Assembly (NCBI GenBank): GCA_002412985.1
Contig: DHWC01000128.1
Span: forward strand, 1 to 36,401
Length of the DNA stretch: 36,401 bases
Reading direction: 5' to 3'
Origin: Methylocystaceae bacterium UBA5192
Lineage (GTDB): Bacteria > Pseudomonadota > Alphaproteobacteria > Rhizobiales > Beijerinckiaceae
Positions within the stretch are counted from its first letter, which is position 1. Every line of letters starts with the position of its first letter. Shown piece after piece: positions 7,271 to 15,768 of this stretch. Position numbers and translations under genes: made by a program. The notes under the pieces are model-generated. The model was given only the letters and a program-made list of their open reading frames with translations. It searched no databases and had not been told where the DNA came from.

Positions 7271-8271
7271 TCCGTCTCCTTGCTGTGCGCAACGAGCGGG
7301 TCGCCCCACTCTTTTCGACGCATTTCTTTATAAAGAGCCTTATCGCGCCGCGCCGTAAAAGTCTCCTCAATTCCACCTGTCGTACAAAGACGCGCATAAA
7401 CTCCTGTTTTTCCAATTTGAGGTGGGGCGATCAGACGCGCGGTGAAGGACTGGTCTGCCGGCCGTCGTCCTAAAATAAGATAGGAAAATTTTTCATCTTC
7501 ATAGGGAACGCGCGCATCTTTTAGAAATAAATGCTCTTTTGAGCGAGGCAGTCGCGTTTTGAAATGACACCAATCCTCAATTAGCGGACAGGCCGATTCA
7601 TGGGGACAAGGGGCCAGAATGCGCGCTCCATGCTGCAAAAGATGCGCCCGTACGCGCATCAGTCGCGAATAATCCCGCGAAGTGCCAGGTTCAACAATCA
7701 CAAAAATTTCGGCGCCCATGGACGCCCAGAGCCGATCAGCAATCTCGATTAACGCGCCCTCTGGAGCCTCTGTTAAGGCATAAGAGACAACAACAAGTTC
7801 GGCCTGGACATCGGGGGCGAAAGCGACAAAATCTCGATTGAGAAACTGCGCCTGGCTCACTAAGGATGCGCTGATCTCTTGAGCTAACTCCTGCGCCAAT
7901 TTTAGGAAGACAGCGCTTTGATCCAATAAGATCGCGCGATCCAAGCTAGGCCAGATCGCTTGAGCGGCATAGGTGGCGGCCCCAAGACCGCAGCCTACAT
8001 CAGCGATTGAAACGGGGACAAAATCGGGACGCGCCTCAGCCAGTCGCGACAAAACATGCGCCACCGCCGCATAGGTCGCCGGCATACGGGTCAGAGCGTA
8101 GGAGAGCGCATCCGACTCATCGCGAATTGTCGCCGCAGTCGTTGCATGGAGGCGATAACCCGACGAGAGGGCTTGGGCGCGACTGCGAAGCTCTTGCCGG
8201 GAGCGCCCTTCAAGCTGCGCCGCAAGCGCCTGTAGAAGGGCAGCGGGCATAGGCGGCTGGCCAGGCGTCAT
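7267..8271 (-). CDS. Rsm22-family ribosome-associated methyltransferase-like protein
   Basis: Predicted S-adenosylmethionine-dependent methyltransferase of the Rsm22 family. Mitochondrial members associate with the small ribosomal subunit; bacterial members are little studied. The 334-residue protein has a Rossmann motif IADVGCGLGAAT at about 89-100 and a cysteine set Cys222, Cys228, Cys235 in CPHESACPLIEDWCHF. That cluster is characteristic of the family and has been linked to an iron-sulfur cluster in eukaryotic relatives. It is followed by RLPRSKEHLFLKDARVPYED. The ATG at 8271 is preferred over 8289 because GAGGA lies about four bases before it. It overlaps the VOC gene by four bases and is divergent from leuC, sharing a 112-base promoter region. 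Whether it truly methylates rRNA is not known. Confidence 0.85.
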   Translation of the reverse strand: MTPGQPPMPAALLQALAAQLEGRSRQELRSRAQALSSGYRLHATTAATIRDESDALSYALTRMPATYAAVAHVLSRLAEARPDFVPVSIADVGCGLGAATYAAQAIWPSLDRAILLDQSAVFLKLAQELAQEISASLVSQAQFLNRDFVAFAPDVQAELVVVSYALTEAPEGALIEIADRLWASMGAEIFVIVEPGTSRDYSRLMRVRAHLLQHGARILAPCPHESACPLIEDWCHFKTRLPRSKEHLFLKDARVPYEDEKFSYLILGRRPADQSFTARLIAPPQIGKTGVYARLCTTGGIEETFTARRDKALYKEMRRKEWGDPLVAHSKETE

Positions 8272-8383
8272 TTTGTCCTCAACAGCCATCTGCGCGGCAA
8301 GTCTCTTCCATGCGGCTTGCGTTACGAGTAGAAGAACCTCAATTCAAGAGCAAGACCAGAGAAGCGTTAAGGGAACACATCAC

Positions 8384-9802
8384 ATGGCCGCTAATTCGAC
8401 CGCGCCGCGCACGCTGTATGATAAGATTTTTGACGATCATGTCGTCGATCGTCAGGATGACGGCTCCTGCCTGCTCTATATTGACCGCCATCTCGTGCAT
8501 GAAGTCACAAGCCCACAAGCCTTCGAAGGATTGCGCCTATCGGGACGTCGCGTGCGGGCTCCGCAAAAAACGCTCGCTGTCGTCGACCACAATGTGCCAA
8601 CAACAGATCGTTCGCTGCCAATCAGCGACCCAGAAAGTAAGGCGCAAGTTGAACAACTTGCACAAAACGCCAAAGACTTTGGCGTTGAATATTACAACGA
8701 ACATGACACGCGTCAGGGCGTTGTTCATATCGTTGGCCCTGAACAAGGATTTACGCTGCCAGGCATGACAATCGTCTGTGGCGATAGTCATACATCAACG
8801 CACGGCGCCTTTGGCGCGCTTGCCCATGGGATCGGCACATCGGAAGTCGAACATGTGCTCGCGACACAAACCCTGATTCAGAAAAAAGCCGCTAATATGC
8901 TTGTACAAGTCGATGGCGCATTAGCAGAAGGCGCGACGGCGAAAGATTTAATTCTCGCAATCATTGGCGAGATTGGCACAGCTGGCGGCACAGGCCATGT
9001 CATCGAATATGCGGGTCAAGCCATCCGCGACTTGTCGATGGAAGGACGCATGACCGTCTGTAACATGTCGATTGAAGGCGGCGCGCGCGCTGGTCTCGTC
9101 GCGCCCGACGCCAAGACTTTCGCTTACCTAAAAGATCGTCCCAAAGCGCCAAAAGGCGCTGAGCTTGACGCTGCGCTGCGCTACTGGGAAACGCTGTTCT
9201 CAGACGAGGGGGCCCATTTTGATAAGGTTATTCGTCTCGACGCCGCAAATCTCCCGCCCATCGTAACTTGGGGCACATCGCCTGAAGACGTCGCGCGCAT
9301 TGATGGCGCTGTGCCGACGCCCGCTTCAGCTAAAACACCGCAAAAACGCGCAGCGATTGAGCGCGCCCTAGAGTATATGGGCCTTAAAGGCGGCGAGCGG
9401 ATGACAGATATTGAAATCAATCGCGTCTTCATCGGATCTTGCACCAATGGTCGCATTGAAGATTTGCGCGCCGCTGCAAAAATCATTGACGGCAAAAAAG
9501 TGCACGCGCAGGTCAATGCCATGGTTGTTCCTGGTTCTGGTCTTGTTAAAGCGCAGGCGGAAGCGGAAGGATTAGATAAAATCTTTCTTGCCGCAGGATT
9601 TGAATGGCGCGAACCTGGATGTTCAATGTGTTTGGCGATGAATCCAGATCGCTTAGCCCCAGGCGAACGATGCGCCTCTACGTCCAACCGTAATTTCGAA
9701 GGTCGGCAAGGCTTCAAAGGCCGCACCCATCTTGTTTCGCCCGCCATGGCCGCCGCTGCCGCTGTCGCGGGACGTTTCGTTGACGTCCGCAACTGGAAAT
9801 AA
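8384..9802 (+). CDS. leuC: 3-Isopropylmalate dehydratase large subunit
   Basis: With LeuD, isomerises 2-isopropylmalate to 3-isopropylmalate in leucine biosynthesis; an aconitase-family enzyme carrying a [4Fe-4S] cluster. The 472-residue length is normal. The expected cluster ligands are Cys353 (GSCTNGR), Cys413 and Cys416 (PGCSMCLAMNPD). VCGDSHTSTHGAFGALAHG is the family signature region. The open frame extends to 8273, but the ATG at 8384 (MAANSTAPRTLYDKIFDDH) is the conserved start and is preceded by an AAGGGAA stretch. leuD is not adjacent: the next gene is convergent epmA. A weak bulged hairpin at 9835-9867 may end transcription. No leader peptide or leucine-codon attenuator was seen upstream. 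Confidence 0.97.
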   Translation: MAANSTAPRTLYDKIFDDHVVDRQDDGSCLLYIDRHLVHEVTSPQAFEGLRLSGRRVRAPQKTLAVVDHNVPTTDRSLPISDPESKAQVEQLAQNAKDFGVEYYNEHDTRQGVVHIVGPEQGFTLPGMTIVCGDSHTSTHGAFGALAHGIGTSEVEHVLATQTLIQKKAANMLVQVDGALAEGATAKDLILAIIGEIGTAGGTGHVIEYAGQAIRDLSMEGRMTVCNMSIEGGARAGLVAPDAKTFAYLKDRPKAPKGAELDAALRYWETLFSDEGAHFDKVIRLDAANLPPIVTWGTSPEDVARIDGAVPTPASAKTPQKRAAIERALEYMGLKGGERMTDIEINRVFIGSCTNGRIEDLRAAAKIIDGKKVHAQVNAMVVPGSGLVKAQAEAEGLDKIFLAAGFEWREPGCSMCLAMNPDRLAPGERCASTSNRNFEGRQGFKGRTHLVSPAMAAAAAVAGRFVDVRNWK

Positions 9803-9834
9803 AACTCTTCTTAGGAAGCTAATTTTATCTTTCG

Positions 9835-9867
9835 AACGCGCGCTGCAAATCATGGCGCGCGCTCGTT
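9835..9867 (+). terminator. Weak bulged hairpin between leuC and epmA
   Basis: AACG 9835-9838 pairs with CGTT 9864-9867, and CGCGC 9839-9843 pairs with GCGCG 9857-9861 across a two-base bulge. The T-rich tract comes only after a further ten or more bases, so this is a poor intrinsic terminator. It is listed because it is the only structure between the convergent leuC and epmA genes. Confidence 0.25.
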
Positions 9868-9915
9868 GAAGCAGATCTTTGTTTAAAAATTCTGCATTAA
9901 AAAATTAAAAAAAAT

Positions 9916-10959
9916 TCAACCCATTGAGCCACACTCAACGACTGGCGTCCATAAAACCTGTTCAATGCGCTCAGCCTGCGTTGCTAACATAACTAAGCGA
10001 TCAAAACCCAAAGCGACGCCGCTTGCCGCTGGCATTTGCGCGAGGGCTAAAATAAAATCTTCGTCAATTGGGTAACTTTCTGCGTAGATTTCTTTCTTCT
10101 TAGCCATCTGTTCTTTAAACCGCCGGCGCTGTTCACAACCATCAGTGAGTTCAGCAAATCCATTAGCAAGTTCAACGCCGCAAACATAAAATTCAAAACG
10201 ATCGGCAAAACGCGGGTCATCCGCTTTCGCTTGCGCCAAAGCCGCTTCACTCAAAGGATAATCCACTAAAAATGTTGGCCTTCCCCGACCCAATTCACAT
10301 TCTATCTTTTGAGATAAAATCTTACTGAAAAGATCTGACCAATTATCATCTGAGCTTACACGCAACCCAATTCTTTGCGTCGCCTCAGCGAGTTTTGCGC
10401 GATCTTCAAGAACTGTCTCTAAATCAACATTGACGTAACGCTTAAAGGCCTCGCAAACAGTCAGCCGTTCAGGCGCCGCATGGGGATCGCACGACATCTC
10501 GCGCCATAACAATTTTTTTGCCTGCGCCGTATCTGCAACACAAGTCAGAAGCTGCGCGCAATCCGCCATCGCTTCCTTGGCTCCCGCCCCTGCGCGATAC
10601 CACTCCAGCATAGTGAATTCTGGATGATGCAAAGGCGTGCGTTCACGATTGCGAAAGGCGCGCGCCAGCGTATAAATTTTGCTCTCGCCTGCGCTGAGAA
10701 GTTTTTTGCAGGCAAACTCCGGTGAGGTGTTGAGGTAAAGCTGACTGCGCGAGCCAGAAGCGCTGATCAGCTCCGTGGCGAATGCCGAGATATGCGTCTC
10801 ATTCCCGCCGGAATATTGTAAGATTGAGGTCTCGACTTCGGAAAAACCCCGAGAATCATAGAATTGGCGGGTCGCAGCGGTTATTTTGCGCCGCGCGCTG
10901 AGAAATGGCCGGCGATCCGCATAGACATCCTGGTCCCACCAGGGCGACGAGCGCGTCAT
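9916..10959 (-). CDS. epmA: EpmA, elongation factor P beta-lysine ligase (GenX/PoxA/YjeA)
   Basis: Lysyl-tRNA-synthetase paralogue that attaches (R)-beta-lysine to a conserved lysine of EF-P. The 347-residue protein is a class II synthetase core lacking the N-terminal anticodon-binding domain of LysS. It shows motif 2 (FRNRERTPLHHPEFTMLEWY) and motif 3 (GVALGFDRLVML), and its length is close to the family norm. The open frame begins at 11046, but the ATG at 10959 (MTRSSPWWDQD) has GGAGG five bases upstream and matches the usual family start. It is divergent from efp, its protein substrate, with 128 bases between the starts, so the two are likely coordinately expressed. The partner aminomutase gene epmB is not in the window. 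Confidence 0.95.
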   Translation of the reverse strand: MTRSSPWWDQDVYADRRPFLSARRKITAATRQFYDSRGFSEVETSILQYSGGNETHISAFATELISASGSRSQLYLNTSPEFACKKLLSAGESKIYTLARAFRNRERTPLHHPEFTMLEWYRAGAGAKEAMADCAQLLTCVADTAQAKKLLWREMSCDPHAAPERLTVCEAFKRYVNVDLETVLEDRAKLAEATQRIGLRVSSDDNWSDLFSKILSQKIECELGRGRPTFLVDYPLSEAALAQAKADDPRFADRFEFYVCGVELANGFAELTDGCEQRRRFKEQMAKKKEIYAESYPIDEDFILALAQMPAASGVALGFDRLVMLATQAERIEQVLWTPVVECGSMG

Positions 10960-11087
10960 ATAGCCTCCCCTCGAGCGCCTGGATTGCCGGCGCGGCTGAA
11001 ATATGGTCTTTCCCCGTCCATAGACCAGCCGGACATCAACCGGCAATTAACTGCGACTGGGCCTACCCAGACAGAAGGAAGCTAAAA

Positions 11088-11657
11088 GTGAAAGTCATCG
11101 CCAGTTCAATCCGTAAAGGCAATATTATTGAGCGAGAGGACGGCCAACTTTATGTTGTGCTCACCGCGGAAAGCTTCTTCCCAGGCAAAGGCACCCCAAC
11201 TACGCAAATTGATATGCGCAGACTTTCCGACGGCGTGAAAGTTTCTGATCGGTACAAGACGACCGAACAAGTCGAACGCGCCTTTGTTGAAGATTTGGAT
11301 TTTACCTATCTCTACAGCGACGATGACGGTCACCACTTTATGAATCAACAAAATTATGAACAAGTTGCGGTGCCCAGCGATGTCATTGGCGATCAGGCGC
11401 AGTGGCTGCAAGAAAATATGAATTGCATTGTTTCGATTTTTAATTCAACGCCAGTGGCTATTCAATTGCCTCCGCGCGTCACTTTAGAAATACTTGAAAC
11501 CGAACCCGCGATGAAAGGGCAAACCGCCTCTTCGTCTTATAAGCCTGCAAAGCTTTCCAATGGCGCGCGCGTTATGGTTCCACCGCATATCCAGCCAGGT
11601 ACGCGCGTTGTTATCCAAACAGAAGATGGCGCCTATGTTGAACGGGCTAAGGATTAA
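11088..11657 (+). CDS. efp: Elongation factor P
   Basis: Binds ribosomes stalled on consecutive prolines and stimulates peptide bond formation. The 189-residue protein has the KOW-like N-terminal domain and the two OB domains of the family. Lys34 in FFPGKGTPTTQ lies at exactly the position modified by EpmA in the well-studied proteins, consistent with the adjacent epmA gene. The start is a GTG at 11088 (MKVIASSIRKGN), with AAGGA about eight bases upstream; the open frame continues further upstream without family similarity. Its stop is only ten bases from the stop of convergent vsr, with no terminator between them. Confidence 0.97.
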   Translation: MKVIASSIRKGNIIEREDGQLYVVLTAESFFPGKGTPTTQIDMRRLSDGVKVSDRYKTTEQVERAFVEDLDFTYLYSDDDGHHFMNQQNYEQVAVPSDVIGDQAQWLQENMNCIVSIFNSTPVAIQLPPRVTLEILETEPAMKGQTASSSYKPAKLSNGARVMVPPHIQPGTRVVIQTEDGAYVERAKD

Positions 11658-11667
11658 GTTCTCGTCA

Positions 11668-12093
11668 TCAAAGTATGGAAAGAAAGCGTCTTAGCTTTTG
11701 AGACAAACGCGCTGGCGCTTTCAATTCGCACTCCCAGACAACAAGCCGACGCCATCCCAATAAGCTCAGAGCAGCTTCCTGCGTGGCGTCACGGTCACGA
11801 TTACGGGCAATTTTATCGCCCCAATAAGCGCCATTGCTTTTTGGGATCCGCGCGCCGCGGGGACAATCATGGCCATGCCAGAAACATCCATGAACAAAGA
11901 TCGCTTTCCTGCGGCCAAGGTAAGCGATGTCTGGAACGCCTGGCAGATCTCGACGATGAAGACGATAGCCTGGCGCAAATTCGCGTAGTAAGGCGCGGAC
12001 AGCAAGTTCAGCTGAAGTGTTTTTGGATTTGACCGCGCGCATGATCGCAGAGCGCTTCCTCGGCGCATCGCGATCAGGCGGCAACCCGGACAT
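11668..12093 (-). CDS. vsr: Vsr, very-short-patch mismatch repair endonuclease
   Basis: Nicks DNA 5' of the T in T:G mismatches that arise when 5-methylcytosine deaminates, protecting sites methylated by a partner cytosine methylase. The 141-residue length is normal for the family. Visible signatures are RSAIMRAVKSKNTSAEL, the active-site region LPGVPDI with Asp55, and FVHGCFWHGHDCP (His68, Trp72, His73), then PKSNGAYWGDKIARNRDRD. The ATG at 12093 lies inside the end of dcm, giving a 20-base overlap and implying a single transcript with it. Composition resembles its neighbours, so recent acquisition is not obvious. Confidence 0.96.
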   Translation of the reverse strand: MSGLPPDRDAPRKRSAIMRAVKSKNTSAELAVRALLREFAPGYRLHRRDLPGVPDIAYLGRRKAIFVHGCFWHGHDCPRGARIPKSNGAYWGDKIARNRDRDATQEAALSLLGWRRLVVWECELKAPARLSQKLRRFLSIL

Positions 12094-13219
12094 GCGCCGC
12101 CTGAACCAAGGGCTCTAATAAATGAGCGGCAATATGCCGAACGACGGGCGCAACAACGCCGTCACCTGTCAGGTGATAAGCGGAGCTATAAGCAGCAGGC
12201 AAAACATAATTTTCGGGCAATCCCATCAACCGCGCTGTCTCACGCGCGGAGAGCAATCGTGACCGGATCTTGTCACCCTCTACCAGCAAAATATACTGCC
12301 TACTCGATCCCCCCGATGGCGTGCGCAAACACCCTGCAACGCCATCAAATCGCACTTCCGCGCGTTGAACTTTAACGCCATTTTCAACACGTGTGCGGCG
12401 ATAGAGCGCGCCAATCCATCTTTGGCCCGAACGTTGCGTCTGAAGAATCTTTTCTTGATGACGGGCATTCATTAAATTAATCAATGCCTGCGTTTGCGCA
12501 ACGCTATGCCAGGCGACATCTTGCGGTTGTTCTTCAATCACCGCGAGCAATGAATGCACTTGCGTCTTTGGCGTCGGCAAGGCCCACCACAGCCAATGGG
12601 TGCGCAACTCCCCTGACAGTTGCGCATAACTCTTCTGCACCGCCTGAGTATGAAAGGGTTCTTGCGCATGAGGACTGATTAAGTCGGCGGGAAGCGGCGC
12701 ATCTTGGGCGAGCGCAATAATAAAAAGTCTCGGACGCGATTGAGGCACAAATAACGCCGCATCAAGAACAAGCGCGCCAAAACGATAATTCTCTTGCGCC
12801 AACGCAACGCATAACTGAATGAAATCTTTCCCGCCCCGAGCGCTCAATGCGCCGCAGACATTTTCAAGAACAATTAATTTTGGCGCGCGTTGCGCGTGCT
12901 TTAATTCTTTTACTAATCGCCAAAACGGCCAGAAGCTCCCTGAACGCGCGCCACTCAATCCTGCGCCTGCGCCCGCCAATGACAGGTCCTGGCACGGAAA
13001 CGATCCCCAAATAAGATCAGCGCTTTCTGGAAGCTGCGCCAGCGACACAGCGCTAACATCTCCCTCATGTAAGACGTCGCTTCCCCAATTAGCGCGATAG
13101 GCTTCTATTTTTTTATGATCGAAATCATTGGCGAATAAACATCGCCAGCCCTCGCCCAAACCAGCGCGGGCCATACCGCCGCCTGCAAAAAATTCATAAA
13201 AACTCGGCTTATGAATCAT
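12074..13219 (-). CDS. DNA cytosine-5 methyltransferase (orphan, dcm-like)
   Basis: Transfers a methyl group from S-adenosylmethionine to C5 of cytosine in a specific DNA sequence, which cannot be predicted here. The 381-residue protein has the motifs in order: motif I FAGGGMARAGLG (about 11-22), motif IV GSFPCQDLSLAG with catalytic Cys76, motif VI ENV (119-121), motif VIII QSRPRLFIIAL, a target-recognition region, motif IX around ARETARLMGLPENY, and motif X GDGVVAPVVRHIAAHL. The ATG at 13219 is preferred, with GAGG five bases upstream; a TTG at 13243 behind GAGGG is an alternative. It overlaps vsr by 20 bases. No restriction endonuclease gene lies beside it. It follows RNase J on the same strand after a short gap. 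Confidence 0.95.
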   Translation of the reverse strand: MIHKPSFYEFFAGGGMARAGLGEGWRCLFANDFDHKKIEAYRANWGSDVLHEGDVSAVSLAQLPESADLIWGSFPCQDLSLAGAGAGLSGARSGSFWPFWRLVKELKHAQRAPKLIVLENVCGALSARGGKDFIQLCVALAQENYRFGALVLDAALFVPQSRPRLFIIALAQDAPLPADLISPHAQEPFHTQAVQKSYAQLSGELRTHWLWWALPTPKTQVHSLLAVIEEQPQDVAWHSVAQTQALINLMNARHQEKILQTQRSGQRWIGALYRRTRVENGVKVQRAEVRFDGVAGCLRTPSGGSSRQYILLVEGDKIRSRLLSARETARLMGLPENYVLPAAYSSAYHLTGDGVVAPVVRHIAAHLLEPLVQAAHVRVAA

Positions 13220-13288
13220 ACCCGCCTCAGACGCGTAACCCAAAGACCCTCAAGAATCATCCGCGCCAATGGCTGCATCATTACGCAG

Positions 13289-14959
13289 TCAGGCTGAAAT
13301 CACCATCACATGTACGGTTGGTTTTTTACCCCAAACCCCATTAACCGCCCCCCGAACGGAGCGCTCAATCGCTGTCGAGAGCGTATCCGCATCGCGCCTA
13401 CGTTGTCGCGGCAGACCTTCAAAGGTCGCAAACAGCGCCTCGTCAATTATCGATCCCATTTCTTCGCCAAATTTTCCGCGCTTGGGCACGCCGGCAAAAA
13501 CAACATCAGGATCGCCAACCATATCGCCGGTTTTATTCACTGCAATCGCGATTGAAATAACGCCTGAAAATGAAAGCTTACTCCGCTCGCGCACAACGCC
13601 ATCGGTTTCATTTAACACAACGTCGCCATCTTTTAATAAGCGGCCGCTTGGCGTCTCTCCAATCACTCCGGGTTCGCCAGGCGCCAAACGCACCAGCGTT
13701 CCATTCCGCGCTGGCGCTACATGCTCAACGCCATGCGCTTTGGCGAAAATAGCGTGTTGCGTGAGATGATGCGCCTCTCCATGCACCGGAACAGAAATTT
13801 TAGGCCGCACCCAATCATACATTTGGGCAACATCGCCCCGACGTGGATGGCCTGAGCAATGCACGAGATGATCATGATCTGTAATGACTTCAACACCAAG
13901 ATTACAAAGCTTATTGATCAATCGATGCACTTCACGCGTATTGCCAGGAATTGCCCGCGAAGAAAAAATAACGCGATCCCCGGTAACGAGCTTAATCGAT
14001 GGGTGATCATTATTGGCTGCGCGAGCCATCGCTGCGCGAGGCTCGCCTTGGCTTCCCGTGACAATCACTAACGCCTTCTCACGCGGTAGGCTTGGCAATA
14101 ATTCAGGCCCGTGAAAACCTGGCAATCCGTCAAGATAACCGCATTCACGCGCAACCTGTATGACGCGATCCATTGCGCGCCCAGCAACGACAACCGTGCG
14201 TCCACACGCCATCGCCGCTTCCGCAAGCGCCCGTAGTCTTGAAACATTGGAAGCAAACGTCGTCACCAATACTCGGCCGGGGGCTTCCAAGATCAAGGAT
14301 TTTAAAGTGCGAGAGACGTCGCCTTCTGAAAAACTTGCTCCCTCTCGCAAAATATTCGTCGAGTCGCAGATCAGCGCCGTGACGCCCTCCTCGCCCAACT
14401 GACGAAATCGCGCCTCGTCAATCCGCGTGCTCACGCCCGGCTCAGGGTCTATCTTCCAATCACCTGTATGAATCACCAGACCAAGCGGCGTGCGAATAGC
14501 GAGCGAACAGGCCTCCGGAATCGAATGCGCTACGGAGACATATTCCACCTGGAAAGGATCAAGATCGATGATCGCGCCTGGCCGCGCGGGTAAGATTTTG
14601 ATTTGCGGCGCGCCCGGTTCATTCAGTCGGCGCACTTCTAAAAGACCAGAAGCAAATCGGGTCGCATACACCTTACACTTAAGTTTTGGCCAGAGCGTTG
14701 CTAATGCGCCAATATGATCTTCATGCGCGTGGGTGATACAAATACCGACGAGATCTTTCTTGATTTTTTCAACGTAACCGATGTCAGGAAAAACGACATC
14801 AATGCCAGGCAGCTCTGGTCCTGGAAATCCCAGCCCACAATCCACCATCAACCATTTGCGCGCTCTCGGCGGGCCATAGCCGTATAACGCGAGGTTCATG
14901 CCAATCTCGCCAACGCCGCCCAAGGGCGTAAATACAAGATCTTGGTCAACAGCGCTCAT
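13289..14959 (-). CDS. rnj: Ribonuclease J
   Basis: Metallo-beta-lactamase/beta-CASP nuclease with 5' exonuclease and endonuclease activity in RNA processing and decay; common in Alphaproteobacteria. The 556-residue length is normal. The metal motif THAHEDHIGAL (His77, His79, Asp81, His82) is intact. Further signatures are HTGDWKIDPEP, CDSTNILREGASFSEGD, SGHPRRGDVAQ and PVHGEAHHL. The start ATG overlaps the birA stop as ATGA. Placement after nuoN and birA is a widespread alphaproteobacterial arrangement. It is probably cotranscribed with birA and perhaps with the downstream dcm-vsr pair. Confidence 0.96.
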   Translation of the reverse strand: MSAVDQDLVFTPLGGVGEIGMNLALYGYGPPRARKWLMVDCGLGFPGPELPGIDVVFPDIGYVEKIKKDLVGICITHAHEDHIGALATLWPKLKCKVYATRFASGLLEVRRLNEPGAPQIKILPARPGAIIDLDPFQVEYVSVAHSIPEACSLAIRTPLGLVIHTGDWKIDPEPGVSTRIDEARFRQLGEEGVTALICDSTNILREGASFSEGDVSRTLKSLILEAPGRVLVTTFASNVSRLRALAEAAMACGRTVVVAGRAMDRVIQVARECGYLDGLPGFHGPELLPSLPREKALVIVTGSQGEPRAAMARAANNDHPSIKLVTGDRVIFSSRAIPGNTREVHRLINKLCNLGVEVITDHDHLVHCSGHPRRGDVAQMYDWVRPKISVPVHGEAHHLTQHAIFAKAHGVEHVAPARNGTLVRLAPGEPGVIGETPSGRLLKDGDVVLNETDGVVRERSKLSFSGVISIAIAVNKTGDMVGDPDVVFAGVPKRGKFGEEMGSIIDEALFATFEGLPRQRRRDADTLSTAIERSVRGAVNGVWGKKPTVHVMVISA

Positions 14960-15765
14960 CTCAGCGTCTCCGTCAGAACAGGACGCGGGCCCAGCAGAAC
15001 GTCTCCCGCCTCAATTAGACGCTTCCCTTCAAGACACGATAACACTAGCCGGCCAGTTGAATCGATTTCTTCAAATCGGCCAATTAGCGTTTCATGCGCA
15101 AGCACAACGTGAATCTCATCACCCAGCCCTGCTGCGCAACTCAGCCACTCATTTCTAATTTGCGCAAAGCCAAGACCTCTGCGCCAAAGCGCGAGCGTTC
15201 CAACAAAAGCGTCTGTCAAGACGCCTATAAGCTCCAGCGCTGTGGGGGCGTTAGCGCCGATACTTCTTAAAGCGCGCGTTGGATAGGGCAGCCCCTCAGG
15301 CGCAGTTTCACAATTTACGCCAATGCCAATGATCGAAATGCTTGCTGTTGGTTGTCGCGCGTCGCCCGTTGGCGTGATTATATTTTCAAGCAAAATACCG
15401 CCAATTTTATCGCCGCTCAGCAAAAGGTCATTGGGCCATTTCAACGCAAATCTCTGTCCAGGACATAAATGCTGTAAGGCCTTTAGGGTCGCTACACCAG
15501 CAACAAAACCAAGCTGTGGCGCAAGATGCATCTCATCGCAAGCGCTCACGATCAAACTTGCGTGAAGATTGCCCTGAGGCGACAGCCATGTTCGCCCTAA
15601 CCTCCCCTTGCCCTTTGTCTGCTGCGTGGCAATTACCCAAAGCGGCCCACGTTCGCCGGCCTCTATTAAACGCCGCGCTTCATCATTGGTTGAGTCAACC
15701 GTCTCTAAACTTAGCAGTCTAACGCCTTGTGCGCGCGCAATCTCACCTAACGCCACGCGCGTCAT
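14956..15765 (-). CDS. birA: Biotin--[acetyl-CoA-carboxylase] ligase
   Basis: Activates biotin to biotinyl-AMP and attaches it to the carrier lysine of biotin-dependent carboxylases. The 269-residue protein has the catalytic-domain motifs DSTNDEARRL, the biotin/AMP loop KGKGRLGRTW (usually GRGRxGRxW), KWPNDLLL and GIGVNC, and a C-terminal SH3-like domain. It lacks the N-terminal helix-turn-helix of the E. coli repressor form, so it is a ligase only (group I type). The start ATG is three bases after the nuoN stop, and its own stop overlaps the rnj start by four bases. Confidence 0.95.
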   Translation of the reverse strand: MTRVALGEIARAQGVRLLSLETVDSTNDEARRLIEAGERGPLWVIATQQTKGKGRLGRTWLSPQGNLHASLIVSACDEMHLAPQLGFVAGVATLKALQHLCPGQRFALKWPNDLLLSGDKIGGILLENIITPTGDARQPTASISIIGIGVNCETAPEGLPYPTRALRSIGANAPTALELIGVLTDAFVGTLALWRRGLGFAQIRNEWLSCAAGLGDEIHVVLAHETLIGRFEEIDSTGRLVLSCLEGKRLIEAGDVLLGPRPVLTETLR

Positions 15766-15768
15766 CTT

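Noticed and set aside
11668..13219. A full restriction-modification system
   Set aside because: Only the methylase and Vsr are present; flanking genes are efp and RNase J, with no endonuclease candidate.
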